Positions 45,193 to 54,891 are shown, numbered from the stretch's first letter. The stretch is 64,000 nucleotides of DNA from an uncultured bacterium (GCA_949298985.1 CASFYV010000026.1:124001-188000), one strand, 5' to 3'. Notes: generated from the sequence alone by a model not told the origin. Numbers and translations: made by a program.

Positions 45193-46530
45193 ATGCAAAG
45201 AGGGCTAATACTTTTTTTATTACTTATTTCAACTATTACAAATGTTTACGGTTACGAACTTATATTACCAAGAAGTAAAAATTCTACCGTTGAAACAAAC
45301 TACATTCTTTTCCTTGGTAAAGCTAGCAATACCGAAAATATTACAATTAATAATGAAAAAGTTTTTACATCATCTAACGGGGCTTTTGCTCATTCTATCA
45401 AACTAAAAGATGGTGATAACAGAATTTTAGTTCGCTCTAATTTCAATACACAAGTCTATAAAGTTTGCAAAAAAACTAAAATCAAAAAAGATGAAATAAA
45501 ACTTAATGAATTTGAAATAAAGCCTGCTATTATAAAAAAAGATAATACCCCTCTTAGAAATACTCCTATAAATTCAGGAATGAATAGAATATCACATTTA
45601 TTTAAAAATACAACCGTACTTATTAATGGAGAATTTGGAGAATTTTATAAAGTATTTTTATCAAAAGATAAGGAAGCTTGGATTGCAAAAGAAGATGTAG
45701 AATTTATCAACACAAAAAACTCACAAATAGCATCTTTTATAAATATGGATTCTAAAAAATATAGTAATGCTCAATTACAAACAATATCTTTTACCAAAAA
45801 TCTACCATATACAATAGAAGATAATGAAAAAGAAATTCTATTTAAAATCTACAATCCTGAACTATCACAAAATTCTTTTTACACATTAAATATTCCTAAA
45901 CCTAAAAAATATACTTATAAAATTTCTTTAGACGATGGAACATATACTTTTAAAATAAACGAAATTCCTAAAAATTTATCAGAATACACAATCATAATTG
46001 ATGCAGGACACGGAGGCTCAGAAAAAGGTGCAATTGGGGGACTAGGAGATAAAGAAAAAGACATTAACTTAAAAATAGCTCTAGAACTTGAAAAAATACT
46101 AAAAGCACAAAATATAAATGTATTACTAACAAGAGAATGTGATGGGAATGTTGATTTAGCAACAAGAGTTGATTTTGCAAAAAAAAATGAAGCAAATATT
46201 TTTGTAAGTATCCACTTAAATTCTATTGGTGATACACAAATGAATATTCATAAAATGAGAGGTACAAGTATTTATTATTATAATAAACACTCAAAACCCC
46301 TTGCCGAAATTTTAGAAAAAACAGTAACTAAATTTGCAGGAACAAAAAGAAACGGAATACATACCGGAAGTTTTGCAGTTCTAAGACCAACTGAATATAT
46401 AAGTGTTCTTGTAGAAGCTGCCTACATGATAAATCCACTAGATACAGTTCTATACAAAAAAGAAGATTTTGCAAAAAATGTTGCCGAGGGTATTGCAAAC
46501 GGAATTATAGAATTTATCACCCAAAATTAA
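45193..46530 (+). CDS. N-acetylmuramoyl-L-alanine amidase (AmiC type)
   Basis: This periplasmic enzyme cleaves the amide between MurNAc and the stem peptide during cell separation. The 445-residue protein has a signal peptide (residues 1-19), a divergent N-terminal half that may contain an SH3-like region (near 120-170), and the Amidase_3 domain from about residue 265: DAGHGG (zinc His), EKDINL (Glu), SIHLNS (His) and VEAAYM (catalytic Glu). It is alone between divergent dnaX and a terminator. Confidence 0.92.
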   Translation: MQRGLILFLLLISTITNVYGYELILPRSKNSTVETNYILFLGKASNTENITINNEKVFTSSNGAFAHSIKLKDGDNRILVRSNFNTQVYKVCKKTKIKKDEIKLNEFEIKPAIIKKDNTPLRNTPINSGMNRISHLFKNTTVLINGEFGEFYKVFLSKDKEAWIAKEDVEFINTKNSQIASFINMDSKKYSNAQLQTISFTKNLPYTIEDNEKEILFKIYNPELSQNSFYTLNIPKPKKYTYKISLDDGTYTFKINEIPKNLSEYTIIIDAGHGGSEKGAIGGLGDKEKDINLKIALELEKILKAQNINVLLTRECDGNVDLATRVDFAKKNEANIFVSIHLNSIGDTQMNIHKMRGTSIYYYNKHSKPLAEILEKTVTKFAGTKRNGIHTGSFAVLRPTEYISVLVEAAYMINPLDTVLYKKEDFAKNVAEGIANGIIEFITQN

Positions 46531-46566
46531 AATAGAGCCCTCAAAAGAGAACTCTATTTTTTATTT
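46531..46566. terminator. terminator after the amidase gene
   Basis: AATAGAG and CTCTATT, with an inner CTC/GAG pair, followed by T-runs; it probably also serves the convergent ROK kinase. Confidence 0.78.
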
Positions 46567-46582
46567 TAAACAACTTTTGCAA

Positions 46583-47527
46583 CTAAGATTTTATCAAAAG
46601 ACTAGCACCGATAACACCAGCAGTATTACCCAATTGCGCAGGAACAATTTCAACTTCCTTTTGAATTGTCATAGCACGTTTAGCGATAGTTTCTCTAATT
46701 GGATCTAAAAGAATATCACCAGCATCGGCAACGCCACCGCCGATAATAATTTTTTCCGGATTAAGTAAATTAACAACGCTAGTTAAGCCCATACCAATAT
46801 ATTCACCCATTATTCTAAAAATTTGTTTAGCAACAGGATCACCCTCTTTCGCAGCTACTGCAACTATATAAGGTGTAATATCAGGATTAGCTAATTCTCT
46901 ATACTTAGTAGATTTTCCACCTTTAATATATTCTTCTGCCATAGCAACAATGCTAGGACCAGAAGCGTATGCTTCTAAACAACCTCTATCACCACAACCA
47001 CAAAGAGGTCCACCTTCCATATTTAATTTAATATGTCCGATTTCTCCTGCTGCATTAGAAGCGCCACGAACTAATTTACCATTGATTACTAACCCCGAAC
47101 CAATACCAGTACCAACTGTAATACAAACTAAATTTTCACATCCGACACCTGCTCCATAGTTTAATTCACCTAATGCAGCTGTTCTTACGTCATTATCAAC
47201 TCTAGTAGGGATTCCAAATTCTTTTTCCATAATTTCAGCTATAGGAACATTTACCCAACCAGGAATATTTGGAGCAAGTCTTACAATACCTTTTTGACAA
47301 TCAATTTGTCCAGGAAAACCGAACCCCATACCTTCTATATCAGATGCTTGAAGCTTTGTTTCTTTTAACAAATCTCTAATTGCATCTTTCATACTGTTGA
47401 TTGTATATTCATATCCCATTTCAGCTCTTGTAGGGATTGAATTTGAATAAATAATTTTACCTTCATCACTTACTAATGCTATCTTGACGTTAGTACCTCC
47501 TACGTCAACACCGATTCTTTGTGCCAT
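46583..47527 (-). CDS. glk: ROK-family sugar kinase (glucokinase)
   Basis: This enzyme likely phosphorylates glucose with ATP. The 314-residue protein has the phosphate motif GVDVGGTNVK at residue 6, the sugar-site NDVRTAALGE and EIGHIKL, and the ROK zinc motif CGCGDRGCLE near 178. The length is typical of ROK glucokinases, but N-acetylated sugars cannot be excluded. Confidence 0.92.
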   Translation of the reverse strand: MAQRIGVDVGGTNVKIALVSDEGKIIYSNSIPTRAEMGYEYTINSMKDAIRDLLKETKLQASDIEGMGFGFPGQIDCQKGIVRLAPNIPGWVNVPIAEIMEKEFGIPTRVDNDVRTAALGELNYGAGVGCENLVCITVGTGIGSGLVINGKLVRGASNAAGEIGHIKLNMEGGPLCGCGDRGCLEAYASGPSIVAMAEEYIKGGKSTKYRELANPDITPYIVAVAAKEGDPVAKQIFRIMGEYIGMGLTSVVNLLNPEKIIIGGGVADAGDILLDPIRETIAKRAMTIQKEVEIVPAQLGNTAGVIGASLLIKS

Positions 47528-47585
47528 TTATAATTCTCCTTCCTATAATCGCGTTAAAATTCTAACATAAACACCCTTTTTATGC

Positions 47586-47591
47586 TAGAAT
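47586..47591 (+). promoter_or_regulatory. extended -10 of a leaderless bioG mRNA
   Basis: TGC TAGAAT, then 6 nt to the bioG ATG. The -35 region is weak (TAACAT) and compensated by the extended -10. Confidence 0.45.
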
Positions 47592-47597
47592 TTTGTT

Positions 47598-48209
47598 ATG
47601 AAATATAAATGGTTAAATCAAAAAAATAATTCTAAAATAATAGTATTTTTCAATGGTTGGGGAATGGATGAAAGTGTTGTTAATCACTTAAACCCAGAAA
47701 CATATGATATTGTTATGTTTTATGACTACAATGATTTAAATACAGATTTCGACTTCAAAATAATAAATTCCTACAAACAAAAACACCTTATAGCTTGGTC
47801 TATGGGAGTTATGATTGCTACATTATTTAATCAAAATTATGATACTAAAACTGCAATTAACGGAACTATTTTTCCTATAAATAATGAATATGGAATTCCA
47901 GAAAGAATATATGATTTAACAATCAAAGGTTTCAACGAAAAAGGAGCTAAAAGATTTGTAAATAACATGTTTTTGAAAGAACCTCCTTCTTTTGAAATAA
48001 AAAGAGAAATTGAAAATCAAAAAAATGAGCTTATTGCTTTAAAAAAATACAAAGGAAACGAAAATTTCAAATACACCAGAGTAATTTTAAGCAGTGATGA
48101 TAAAATTATCCCAACAAAAAATCAAATTAACTATTGGAAGATTGAACCTAATATTATTAGTGGTCACTGTCCGTTCTTTCAATTAAAATCTTGGAGTGAA
48201 TTATTATGA
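47598..48209 (+). CDS. bioG: pimeloyl-ACP methyl ester esterase, BioG type
   Basis: BioG frees pimeloyl-ACP from its methyl ester in biotin synthesis, ending the chain-building step started by BioC. The 203-residue alpha/beta hydrolase (DUF452) has FFNGWGMDE near residue 18, the nucleophile in IAWSMGV near 67, and the late His in SGHCPFF near 191. It overlaps bioC by 4 bp (ATGA). Later biotin genes (bioF, A, D, B) are not in the window. Confidence 0.87.
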   Translation: MKYKWLNQKNNSKIIVFFNGWGMDESVVNHLNPETYDIVMFYDYNDLNTDFDFKIINSYKQKHLIAWSMGVMIATLFNQNYDTKTAINGTIFPINNEYGIPERIYDLTIKGFNEKGAKRFVNNMFLKEPPSFEIKREIENQKNELIALKKYKGNENFKYTRVILSSDDKIIPTKNQINYWKIEPNIISGHCPFFQLKSWSELL

Positions 48210-48934
48210 ACAAAGAACTAATTCAAAAAAGATTTGCAAAAAATTTAGATACATACAATGAGAATGCCAAAATTCAGAAAATTATGGCAGAACGATTATT
48301 CTCATTTCTTAAAAACAAAGATTTCAACTCAATTTTAGAAATAGGTTGCGGAACCGGTTTTTTAACTTCTTTAGCCGCTAAAAATTTAAAATTTAGCTCA
48401 TATACTGCAAATGATATAGTAAAAGAATGTGAAGATTATATTAAAACAATAAATTCAAACATTCAATTTTTATGTGATGATATTGAAAATTTTATTAATA
48501 ATACTAGCAATAAATACGATTTAATAATATCTAATGCTTCAGTACAATGGATAGAAAATTTTGAAGAATTTGTAAACAAACTAATCTCAAAATTAAACCC
48601 AAACGGAATTTTATTATTTTCAACTTTTGGAAAAGAAAACTATAGAGAAATCTACCACGTTATAGGAGAAAGTTTAAATTATTATTCTCCTTTAGAATTA
48701 AAGGACTTTTTTAAAGAATTCAATCCAATCATAGAAGAAGAAATACGTATAATGGCATTCAAAACTCCTATTGATATATTAAAGCACATTAAAAATACAG
48801 GAGTAAACTCAATAGAAGCTCATAGTTGGACAAAAACAGATATGCAAAAATTTGAAAACGGATACAATAATTTTTGTGCTAAAAATCCTACACTAACATA
48901 TAATCCTATATATGTGTTTATCCAAAAACCTTAA
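48206..48934 (+). CDS. bioC: malonyl-ACP O-methyltransferase BioC
   Basis: BioC methylates malonyl-ACP so that fatty acid synthesis can build pimelate. The 242-residue SAM methyltransferase starts KELIQKRFAKNLDTYNENA, the BioC-type N-terminus, with motif I LEIGCGTGFLT near residue 44 and SNASVQWIEN near 110. It is translationally coupled to bioG. Confidence 0.93.
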   Translation: MNKELIQKRFAKNLDTYNENAKIQKIMAERLFSFLKNKDFNSILEIGCGTGFLTSLAAKNLKFSSYTANDIVKECEDYIKTINSNIQFLCDDIENFINNTSNKYDLIISNASVQWIENFEEFVNKLISKLNPNGILLFSTFGKENYREIYHVIGESLNYYSPLELKDFFKEFNPIIEEEIRIMAFKTPIDILKHIKNTGVNSIEAHSWTKTDMQKFENGYNNFCAKNPTLTYNPIYVFIQKP

Positions 48935-49014
48935 AATGGGACAGTTGGGTAATATCAGAATAAATAAAATTAATATAGAATAGTGTCATAGTGTGAAATT
49001 CAAACTGAGGCTAT

Positions 49015-50139
49015 ATGGAAACTGCTCATACTGACGCTATTTTAAACCCAAAAGAACGTTTCTTTATCAACCAAAAAAATATAGAAGCCCTACTGGAAAA
49101 TATTCCTAAACTTATTTATATGAAAGATTTAAACGGGAATTATATTACAGGTACAAAACAAGCTCAAAGTTTTGTAAATGAAGGCTTTGATAATTTACAC
49201 AACATACACCTTGATGTATTAAAAACAAAAAATACCAATTTAGCAGAAGATAAATTTGTAATAGAGAATAATAAAACTATTAGTAATGAACGAGAAATTT
49301 ATGATATCAATGGACATCCTCATTGTTATCAAATTTATAAAGCCCCAATTAATAATTCAAAAAAGAAAGTAGTAGGTATCGCAGTAATGGTAAACAATGT
49401 AGACAAAGCAAAACTTTTGGAAGCCCAAAGAGAAACTTTTGTAGCATCGCTAGGTCACGACTTAAAAAATCCGACATTGGCACAAATAAGAGCTGTTGAA
49501 CTTTTATTAAAAGGGAGTTTTGGAGATATTCCTGATGCTCAAAGAGAAATTTTGGAAATGGTTCTTGATTCTTGTAGATATATGAGTGCAATGCTTGCAT
49601 CTTTACTTGCTACATATAGAAACGAAAGAGGAGTTGTAAGACTAAATTATGAAAAAATTTCACTAGAAGATTTAGTAATGGAATGTATTAGTGAAATGAT
49701 CTATATAGCAAAAGATAAAGAGGTCGGCGTATCTATTCATAAAGAGGACTGTACTAATCCGACTTTCTATGGAGATAAAGTACAGATAAAAAGAGTAATA
49801 ATGAATTTACTATCAAACGGTATAAAGTATGCTTTTAAAAAATCAACTTTGCATATAAACTTGTATAATGAAAACAATTATACTTGTTTTAAGTTTGAAA
49901 ATAATAGTCCCTACATTCCACCAGATAAAAGAGAATCTATTTTTGCACAATACGTATCCTTTGCAGAAACTCACAAAGAATTAGGGATAGGCTTAGGACT
50001 TTATGCTTCTCAAAAGATTATTAAAGCACACGAAGGTGAAATCTTTGTAGAAAGTTATGAAGACGAAAGAAGTATATTTGGTTTCAAAATCCCAACTGAA
50101 ATAGAAGATAAAGAAAAACCAAGAACTGTTACTTTTTAA
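49015..50139 (+). CDS. soluble PAS histidine kinase, atypical ATP site
   Basis: This 374-residue sensor kinase has no membrane segment. A PAS domain lies at about residues 22-130, the H-box SLGHDLKNP near 144, the N-box NLLSNGIKYA near 262, and the G2 motif GIGLGLYAS near 323. The G1 segment reads ENNSPYIPP, where the normal D-x-G-x-G is lost, including the Asp that binds adenine. No response regulator is adjacent. It may have altered nucleotide binding or work as a signalling scaffold. Confidence 0.88.
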   Translation: METAHTDAILNPKERFFINQKNIEALLENIPKLIYMKDLNGNYITGTKQAQSFVNEGFDNLHNIHLDVLKTKNTNLAEDKFVIENNKTISNEREIYDINGHPHCYQIYKAPINNSKKKVVGIAVMVNNVDKAKLLEAQRETFVASLGHDLKNPTLAQIRAVELLLKGSFGDIPDAQREILEMVLDSCRYMSAMLASLLATYRNERGVVRLNYEKISLEDLVMECISEMIYIAKDKEVGVSIHKEDCTNPTFYGDKVQIKRVIMNLLSNGIKYAFKKSTLHINLYNENNYTCFKFENNSPYIPPDKRESIFAQYVSFAETHKELGIGLGLYASQKIIKAHEGEIFVESYEDERSIFGFKIPTEIEDKEKPRTVTF

Positions 50140-50143
50140 AATT

Positions 50144-50467
50144 CTACTTAATTTTTTTATAAACCTTTTTTATATATTCCATTTTTTTAGATATATATTC
50201 AAATATATTAAAATTTTCTATTTTATCAAAATAATAACTAGAAGCTTCTGTCGTATTATATAAAGAATTCAAATTTGCTTTATAAAAAACACTAACCCCA
50301 TTTTTATCACATTTTTTCACAGAAAAATCAATTTTATCTGAATTTGTACCAATTTTTTTACCGATTTTTGTTAATTTATTGATTTCTTTTTTTGATAATA
50401 AGCCTTCCTCAGAACTAATATTCGTAATAGCTCTAAAACTTAAAGACTTTGAATCATTAATCTTCAT
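50144..50467 (-). CDS. small basic protein, unknown function (107 aa)
   Basis: This 107-residue Lys-rich protein (MKINDSKSLSFRAIT start) has no recognised family. The ribosome site AAAGGAG is good. It follows the phosphohexomutase gene, separated by a hairpin (GGCTGGG / CCCGGCC). Confidence 0.55.
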   Translation of the reverse strand: MKINDSKSLSFRAITNISSEEGLLSKKEINKLTKIGKKIGTNSDKIDFSVKKCDKNGVSVFYKANLNSLYNTTEASSYYFDKIENFNIFEYISKKMEYIKKVYKKIK

Positions 50468-50477
50468 AAAACTCCTT

Positions 50478-50506
50478 TTATTAAAGGCCGGGAACCCCCA
50501 GCCCTT
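50478..50506 (-). terminator. weak hairpin between the phosphohexomutase and the 107-aa gene
   Basis: GGCTGGG and CCCGGCC flank GTT on the minus strand and are followed by TTTAATAAAA. It could attenuate transcription into the small gene. Confidence 0.4.
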
Positions 50507-50518
50507 AAACTTTAAAAT

Positions 50519-51997
50519 TTACGAAACTTTTACAGATAATTCCTTTATTATTTCTAATAATTTATTTACCATTAAATCTTCATATTTTTGAGCATTCTCT
50601 TTTGAATCTGCTTCAAATCTTAAAGTGAATACAGGTTCCGTATTACTTTGTCTTATAAGAGCAAATCCTTTTTCAAAGACTATTCTCATACCATCAAGAG
50701 TTATGATATCTTTTATTTTTGTACCGAAAAATTCAGGATTTGTTGCTATTACTTTTTGGAACTCTTCTAATGTATCTTTTTTCAAAGAATTAGGACAAGA
50801 TAATCTAACTTCAGAAGAAGAATAAATAGCTTCAAAAGGTTTTAGCATATCAATTATTTTAAAACTTGGATTAGCTTTTTTATTTTTGGCAACAATTTCT
50901 ATAATTCTACATCCTGCATAAACAGCATCGTCAAAGCCGTGATATCTATCTTTAAAGAAAGTATGTCCGCTCATTTCACCGGCAAGAATAGCTCCTGTTT
51001 CTTTCATTTTTGATTTAATATATCCGTGTCCTGTTTTACACATAATAGCAATTCCACCCATATCATTAATAGTATCATACAAGACCTGAGAACATTTTAC
51101 TTCGGAAACAACAATCGGCTTTATACCTTTTTGATTATATTCTTTAATAATATCTTCCGCATAAATTAATAATAACTTATCACCTGTCATAGAATTACCA
51201 TCAGAGTCAATAACACCAATTCTATCGCTATCACCGTCAAAAGCTATACCAATATCAGCTTTATTAGCAACAACAGCTTTTTTAATATCAGCCAAAGTTT
51301 TTTCATCACTTGGATTTGGATGATGGTGAGGAAATCTTCCATCAGGCATAGAATATAATTCAACAACTTCACAACCTAAAGCTCTGTACAATTTAGGTGC
51401 CACAACACCTCCTGTAGCGTTAGCTGAATCTACTACAACCTTAATACCTTCCCCTATTCTTCCAAATTTCTTTTTCATATCCTCTATATAATCAGGAATA
51501 ATATCATATTCATTCAATATTCCGAAAGGAACAGGAGGAATATTTAATTTAAATTCTTCGAAAGTTAAATCTCTAACTTCTTTTATCTGTTCTTCATTAA
51601 GCGATTGTTTATTATAAGTCATCTTCATGCCGTTATACTGACTAGGATTATGGCTTGCTGTAATAATCATAGCACCAGTTACAGGCATATATTTAGTTAT
51701 AAAAGGAGGTACTCCTACAACTTCTGAATAATATCCAATCGGAGTCGGAGCCAAACCTAAATCCACAACATTTGCACCACAAGAACGAATTCCATCTATT
51801 AAAGATTTTGATAAAGATGGAGAATGTAATCTAGCATCTCTACATACAGTAATCCATATATCAGAAGGTAATTTTTTTGAATATTTTACTAAAAATTGAA
51901 CAAACCCTCTTCCAGTATAATAGAACAATTCTTCAGTTATATCTTCCCCATAAATTCCTCTAATATCATTTTTCCCAAACGCTGATTCTTTTAACAT
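50519..51997 (-). CDS. phosphomannomutase/phosphoglucomutase
   Basis: This enzyme interconverts hexose 1- and 6-phosphates for cell-surface sugar precursors. The 492-residue alpha-D-phosphohexomutase has the phosphoserine loop ITASHNPSQYNGMK near residue 110, the metal loop DGDSDRIGV near 255, the sugar loop GEMSGHTFF, and the phosphate loop RQSNTEP near the end. It resembles the AlgC/ManB group more than PgcA. Confidence 0.92.
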   Translation of the reverse strand: MLKESAFGKNDIRGIYGEDITEELFYYTGRGFVQFLVKYSKKLPSDIWITVCRDARLHSPSLSKSLIDGIRSCGANVVDLGLAPTPIGYYSEVVGVPPFITKYMPVTGAMIITASHNPSQYNGMKMTYNKQSLNEEQIKEVRDLTFEEFKLNIPPVPFGILNEYDIIPDYIEDMKKKFGRIGEGIKVVVDSANATGGVVAPKLYRALGCEVVELYSMPDGRFPHHHPNPSDEKTLADIKKAVVANKADIGIAFDGDSDRIGVIDSDGNSMTGDKLLLIYAEDIIKEYNQKGIKPIVVSEVKCSQVLYDTINDMGGIAIMCKTGHGYIKSKMKETGAILAGEMSGHTFFKDRYHGFDDAVYAGCRIIEIVAKNKKANPSFKIIDMLKPFEAIYSSSEVRLSCPNSLKKDTLEEFQKVIATNPEFFGTKIKDIITLDGMRIVFEKGFALIRQSNTEPVFTLRFEADSKENAQKYEDLMVNKLLEIIKELSVKVS

Positions 51998-52069
51998 TTA
52001 TACTCCTTTAAAATTTTCTCTCTTAAATATTTCTTAATTCTAAGATTCATTCTCAACAATTATTTATAG

Positions 52070-52075
52070 TAAAAT
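52070..52075 (+). promoter_or_regulatory. -10 element 6 nt before the ABC permease ATG
   Basis: TAAAAT, six bases, then ATG at 52082. No ribosome site. The -35 is weak. Confidence 0.4.
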
Positions 52076-52081
52076 GATAGC

Positions 52082-52918
52082 ATGAAAAAAAGTGAAAATG
52101 GATTATTTTTTGTACTACCGGCTTTTATTGGAACACTTATATTCATCGTAATTCCAATCATTTGTTCTTTTTCATTAAGCTTTACCAATTGGGATTTATT
52201 AAATGATATTGAATTTGTGGGCTTACAAAATTATAAAGAAATTTTCTTAGAAAAAGAGTTTCTGCAAATTCTTATAAATACAGTTGTATATGCACTATCA
52301 ACAACTTTTTTTGCTGTAATAATACCTTTAATAATAGCTTCAATTTTAAACAACAAAATCAAAGGATCAGAACTATTTAAAACCGTATATTTTTTACCTT
52401 TTATTACTCCAGCGATAGTAATCGCAATAGTCTGGTCGTGGATATTTGATCCGAATATCGGACTTATTAATACAATATTTAAAACTAATCTAACTTGGCT
52501 TTTTGATACACACCTAGCCATGCCGGTATTAATTTTTATCTCCGTATGGAAACTTATTGGATACAATGTGATTCTATTTTTAACAGGCTTTACTACTATT
52601 AATGAGAATATATATGAAGCAGCTAGAATTGATGGTGCTAGTGAAAAAGAAATTTTTAAAGATATAACACTTCCACTTTTGAAACCTACAATTTATTTTG
52701 TCACATTAATTACAGCAATATCATCCTTTCAAGTCTTTGATTTAATTTATGTACTAACATCAGGCGGTCCAAACGATGCAACAAATGTGTTAGTTTATTC
52801 TATTTATAAATATGCTTTTGAATACTTTGATATCGGAAAATCCTGTGCGTTGGCTTATATTTTATTTTTTATAATATTTATCCTCGCACTATTACAAAAG
52901 AAGTTAGTTAAAGAATAA
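52082..52918 (+). CDS. sugar ABC transporter permease, UgpA/MalF type, orphan
   Basis: This 278-residue inner-membrane protein has six predicted helices and the EAA loop (EAARIDGASEKEIFKDITLP near residue 178) that contacts the ATPase. Such permeases normally work with a MalG-type partner, a binding protein and an ATPase; none is adjacent. It may be supplied by genes elsewhere. Confidence 0.9.
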   Translation: MKKSENGLFFVLPAFIGTLIFIVIPIICSFSLSFTNWDLLNDIEFVGLQNYKEIFLEKEFLQILINTVVYALSTTFFAVIIPLIIASILNNKIKGSELFKTVYFLPFITPAIVIAIVWSWIFDPNIGLINTIFKTNLTWLFDTHLAMPVLIFISVWKLIGYNVILFLTGFTTINENIYEAARIDGASEKEIFKDITLPLLKPTIYFVTLITAISSFQVFDLIYVLTSGGPNDATNVLVYSIYKYAFEYFDIGKSCALAYILFFIIFILALLQKKLVKE

Positions 52919-53007
52919 TTGATTTCCTTTTTTTAATAGCAAAAAAAAGTTTTACAAGTTTTATAAAAACTATAAACTTGCAATTAAAAGAAAGGAATAA
53001 AAAAAAT

Positions 53008-54435
53008 ATGCAAATTACTTCTCCAAAACTAATTAATTCAACCCCTAAATATTTAAAAAAAATAATACTCCCAGCAGTATTTGCAACAGGTCTTACAGCT
53101 TGTACAAATATAAATAATAATACTTTAACACAACAAGCTAATACAGAAGTTCAACAAACATCTTCTGATGTATTTGAAAAAAGCAAAAAAATTGAAGACT
53201 TAAAAGAATTAGAAAGACAAAAAGATGCAAAAAACTTCCAAAAAGCAATTTTCCAAGCATTACCATACATTAATAACGGGAAATTTAAAAAAGTTGAAGC
53301 AATGGAAAATGGTTTTATATTAGATGGTAAATACAAATTAAAATTACTTAAAAAAATTGATACAATTGGAATTGGTGAACTTCTATCAGCTAGTACTTCC
53401 GAGTTAAAAGAATATAAAAAAGAATCTGCAAACATCTATGGAGGTCATTATAGCTTATTTGATGACCACAGCTTTAAAATGGATAAATTAAAAAATGGCA
53501 ATTTCAATCTTATTTATAAAAATGATGATAAAATAGAAGCCCTTGCATTTTCAAAAGACGGAAAATTACTAAGTAAATTTGAAGCTTTCAAGCAAAACTC
53601 TTCAGAACCACCTTATGAACTACCTTTTAAAGAGAAGTTCTCTGATGTTTATAATTTTAAATCTTCACCAGAAAATACCGATGATAAAATTGTAAAATTT
53701 AACAATCCTCTATCAGATAAAGAGTTAAATGTTTTTAAAAACCTAATTGCAGATAAATTGTCTGATATAAAAATTGTTGATACGAAACAAGATGGTGATG
53801 CTTTAGTTTTTAAATATAATACCAACTTTGCTGATCCCGAAGGTGAATATACTCTTATAGTTAAAAATACAATTGGGCTAAATTATGAGCGAGAATCAGA
53901 TTCAGGTTCAGACGCCGATTTTAGTACCCTCAAAATTCACACTTTAGATAATGGAGGGTATTTATTTTATGAAACATACGGAGATTTTTTTCGGAGTAAT
54001 TATTTAACCTATTTAGATAAAGATTTGAATATCAAAGATGAAAATTGGTACAGACAAGACAAAGCCATAAGGGAAAAAATTAAAAAAGAATTATCAGCTG
54101 CTCAAATGGAAAAGGCTCTTGAAAATATAAAAAATGGCAAACCTGCACAATATAAGTTGGACGATTGTTATTTGATATTGCTACCAAAACCTAACGAAAA
54201 GGTGGTTGGAGAAACTTCTTTAAGTACAAGAGCATTAACTTCCTGTGAAAATGTAAGAAACGATATTGAAAATGTAAAAAACGCTATTGAAAATTTATCG
54301 CCGGCAGAGAAGTCAATGATTGTTGCAACTACAGTTGCAGTAGGAGGAATTATGGTTGAAGCAGTAATGATTCCTACCGCTCCTTTGGTTGCATTAGGAA
54401 TAGAAGGTGTTTTATTTAACCAAACAGGGGAATAA
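53008..54435 (+). CDS. large lipoprotein of unknown function (475 aa)
   Basis: The ATG at 53008 has AAAGGAATAA upstream; an earlier frame starts at 52978. The signal has a long n-region and a lipobox TGLTAC with Cys near residue 32. The mature protein is charged, with repeated beta-type segments (YKLKLLKKID, FNLIYKNDDK) and a C-terminal hydrophobic stretch near 440-465 (MIVATTVAVGGIMVEAV) that may be a second membrane anchor. No recognised family. Confidence 0.7.
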   Translation: MQITSPKLINSTPKYLKKIILPAVFATGLTACTNINNNTLTQQANTEVQQTSSDVFEKSKKIEDLKELERQKDAKNFQKAIFQALPYINNGKFKKVEAMENGFILDGKYKLKLLKKIDTIGIGELLSASTSELKEYKKESANIYGGHYSLFDDHSFKMDKLKNGNFNLIYKNDDKIEALAFSKDGKLLSKFEAFKQNSSEPPYELPFKEKFSDVYNFKSSPENTDDKIVKFNNPLSDKELNVFKNLIADKLSDIKIVDTKQDGDALVFKYNTNFADPEGEYTLIVKNTIGLNYERESDSGSDADFSTLKIHTLDNGGYLFYETYGDFFRSNYLTYLDKDLNIKDENWYRQDKAIREKIKKELSAAQMEKALENIKNGKPAQYKLDDCYLILLPKPNEKVVGETSLSTRALTSCENVRNDIENVKNAIENLSPAEKSMIVATTVAVGGIMVEAVMIPTAPLVALGIEGVLFNQTGE

Positions 54436-54470
54436 TTAAAATATAAACCTCTAATTTTAGTTTATAATAA

Positions 54471-54502
54471 AAACCGCTATTGCAAAACAGAGCGGTTTTT
54501 TA
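54471..54502 (+). terminator. terminator after the lipoprotein gene
   Basis: AAACCGCT and AGCGGTTT, 12-nt loop, then TTTTTT. Confidence 0.85.
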
Positions 54503-54579
54503 ATAGTTTTGACAATGAAAATTAAATATAACAAATCTTTGATTTTATAACACATATAAAATTAGTAATTTTATTTTTC

Positions 54580-54594
54580 TCCCCAACAGGGGAA
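54580..54594. repeat. isolated CCCC/GGGG hairpin
   Basis: TCCCC AACA GGGGA, similar to the CTCTCCCC/GGGGAGAG hairpin near 1036. The remaining 54503-54670 spacer holds nothing else I can name. Confidence 0.4.
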
Positions 54595-54670
54595 GGTGTT
54601 TGGCAAATTTTGTTAATTATTTCTTCTATTAGAATAAGACAAGAAAAATCAAAAAAGTTATATAATAATT

Positions 54671-54826
54671 TTACAATGTCTTTATAATATTGTAAATTTC
54701 TTCTAGAAAAGGTTTAGCTTCTTCTAGAGTATTATTTTTACAATGACTTTTACTTAAAACTATTAAATAAAGAATCATATTAGATATAATATTAATTTTT
54801 TCTTGATAACTATAAACTAATTTCAT
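54671..54826 (-). CDS. small helical protein, unknown function (51 aa)
   Basis: The protein begins MKLVYSYQEKINIISNM and ends NIIKTL, 51 residues, with AGAGG 5 nt before the ATG and a strong promoter (TTGACA, 16 bp, TATAAT). It is divergent from a small XRE gene and shares a palindrome with it, the same layout as 19.5-20 kb and 59.7-60.3 kb. Confidence 0.6.
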   Translation of the reverse strand: MKLVYSYQEKINIISNMILYLIVLSKSHCKNNTLEEAKPFLEEIYNIIKTL

Positions 54827-54844
54827 ATAACCTCTCGTTATTCA

Positions 54845-54872
54845 ATTATATATGAATACACATATATGTCAA
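54845..54872 (-). promoter_or_regulatory. promoter and operator of the 51-aa gene / xre pair
   Basis: On the minus strand TTGACA (54867-54872) and TATAAT (54845-54850) are 16 bp apart. The inverted repeat TATATG-N6-CATATA (54849-54866) lies between them and overlaps the -35 region of the divergent xre gene, so one bound repressor would block both. Confidence 0.6.
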
Positions 54873-54891
54873 TATAAACTAAGATAAATAA

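Noticed and set aside
52938-52968. Seventh copy of the GCAATT/ACTT element, upstream of the 475-aa lipoprotein
   Set aside because: AGCAAAAAA and AGTTTTATA are similar in look, but the spacing is 18 rather than 21 nt.
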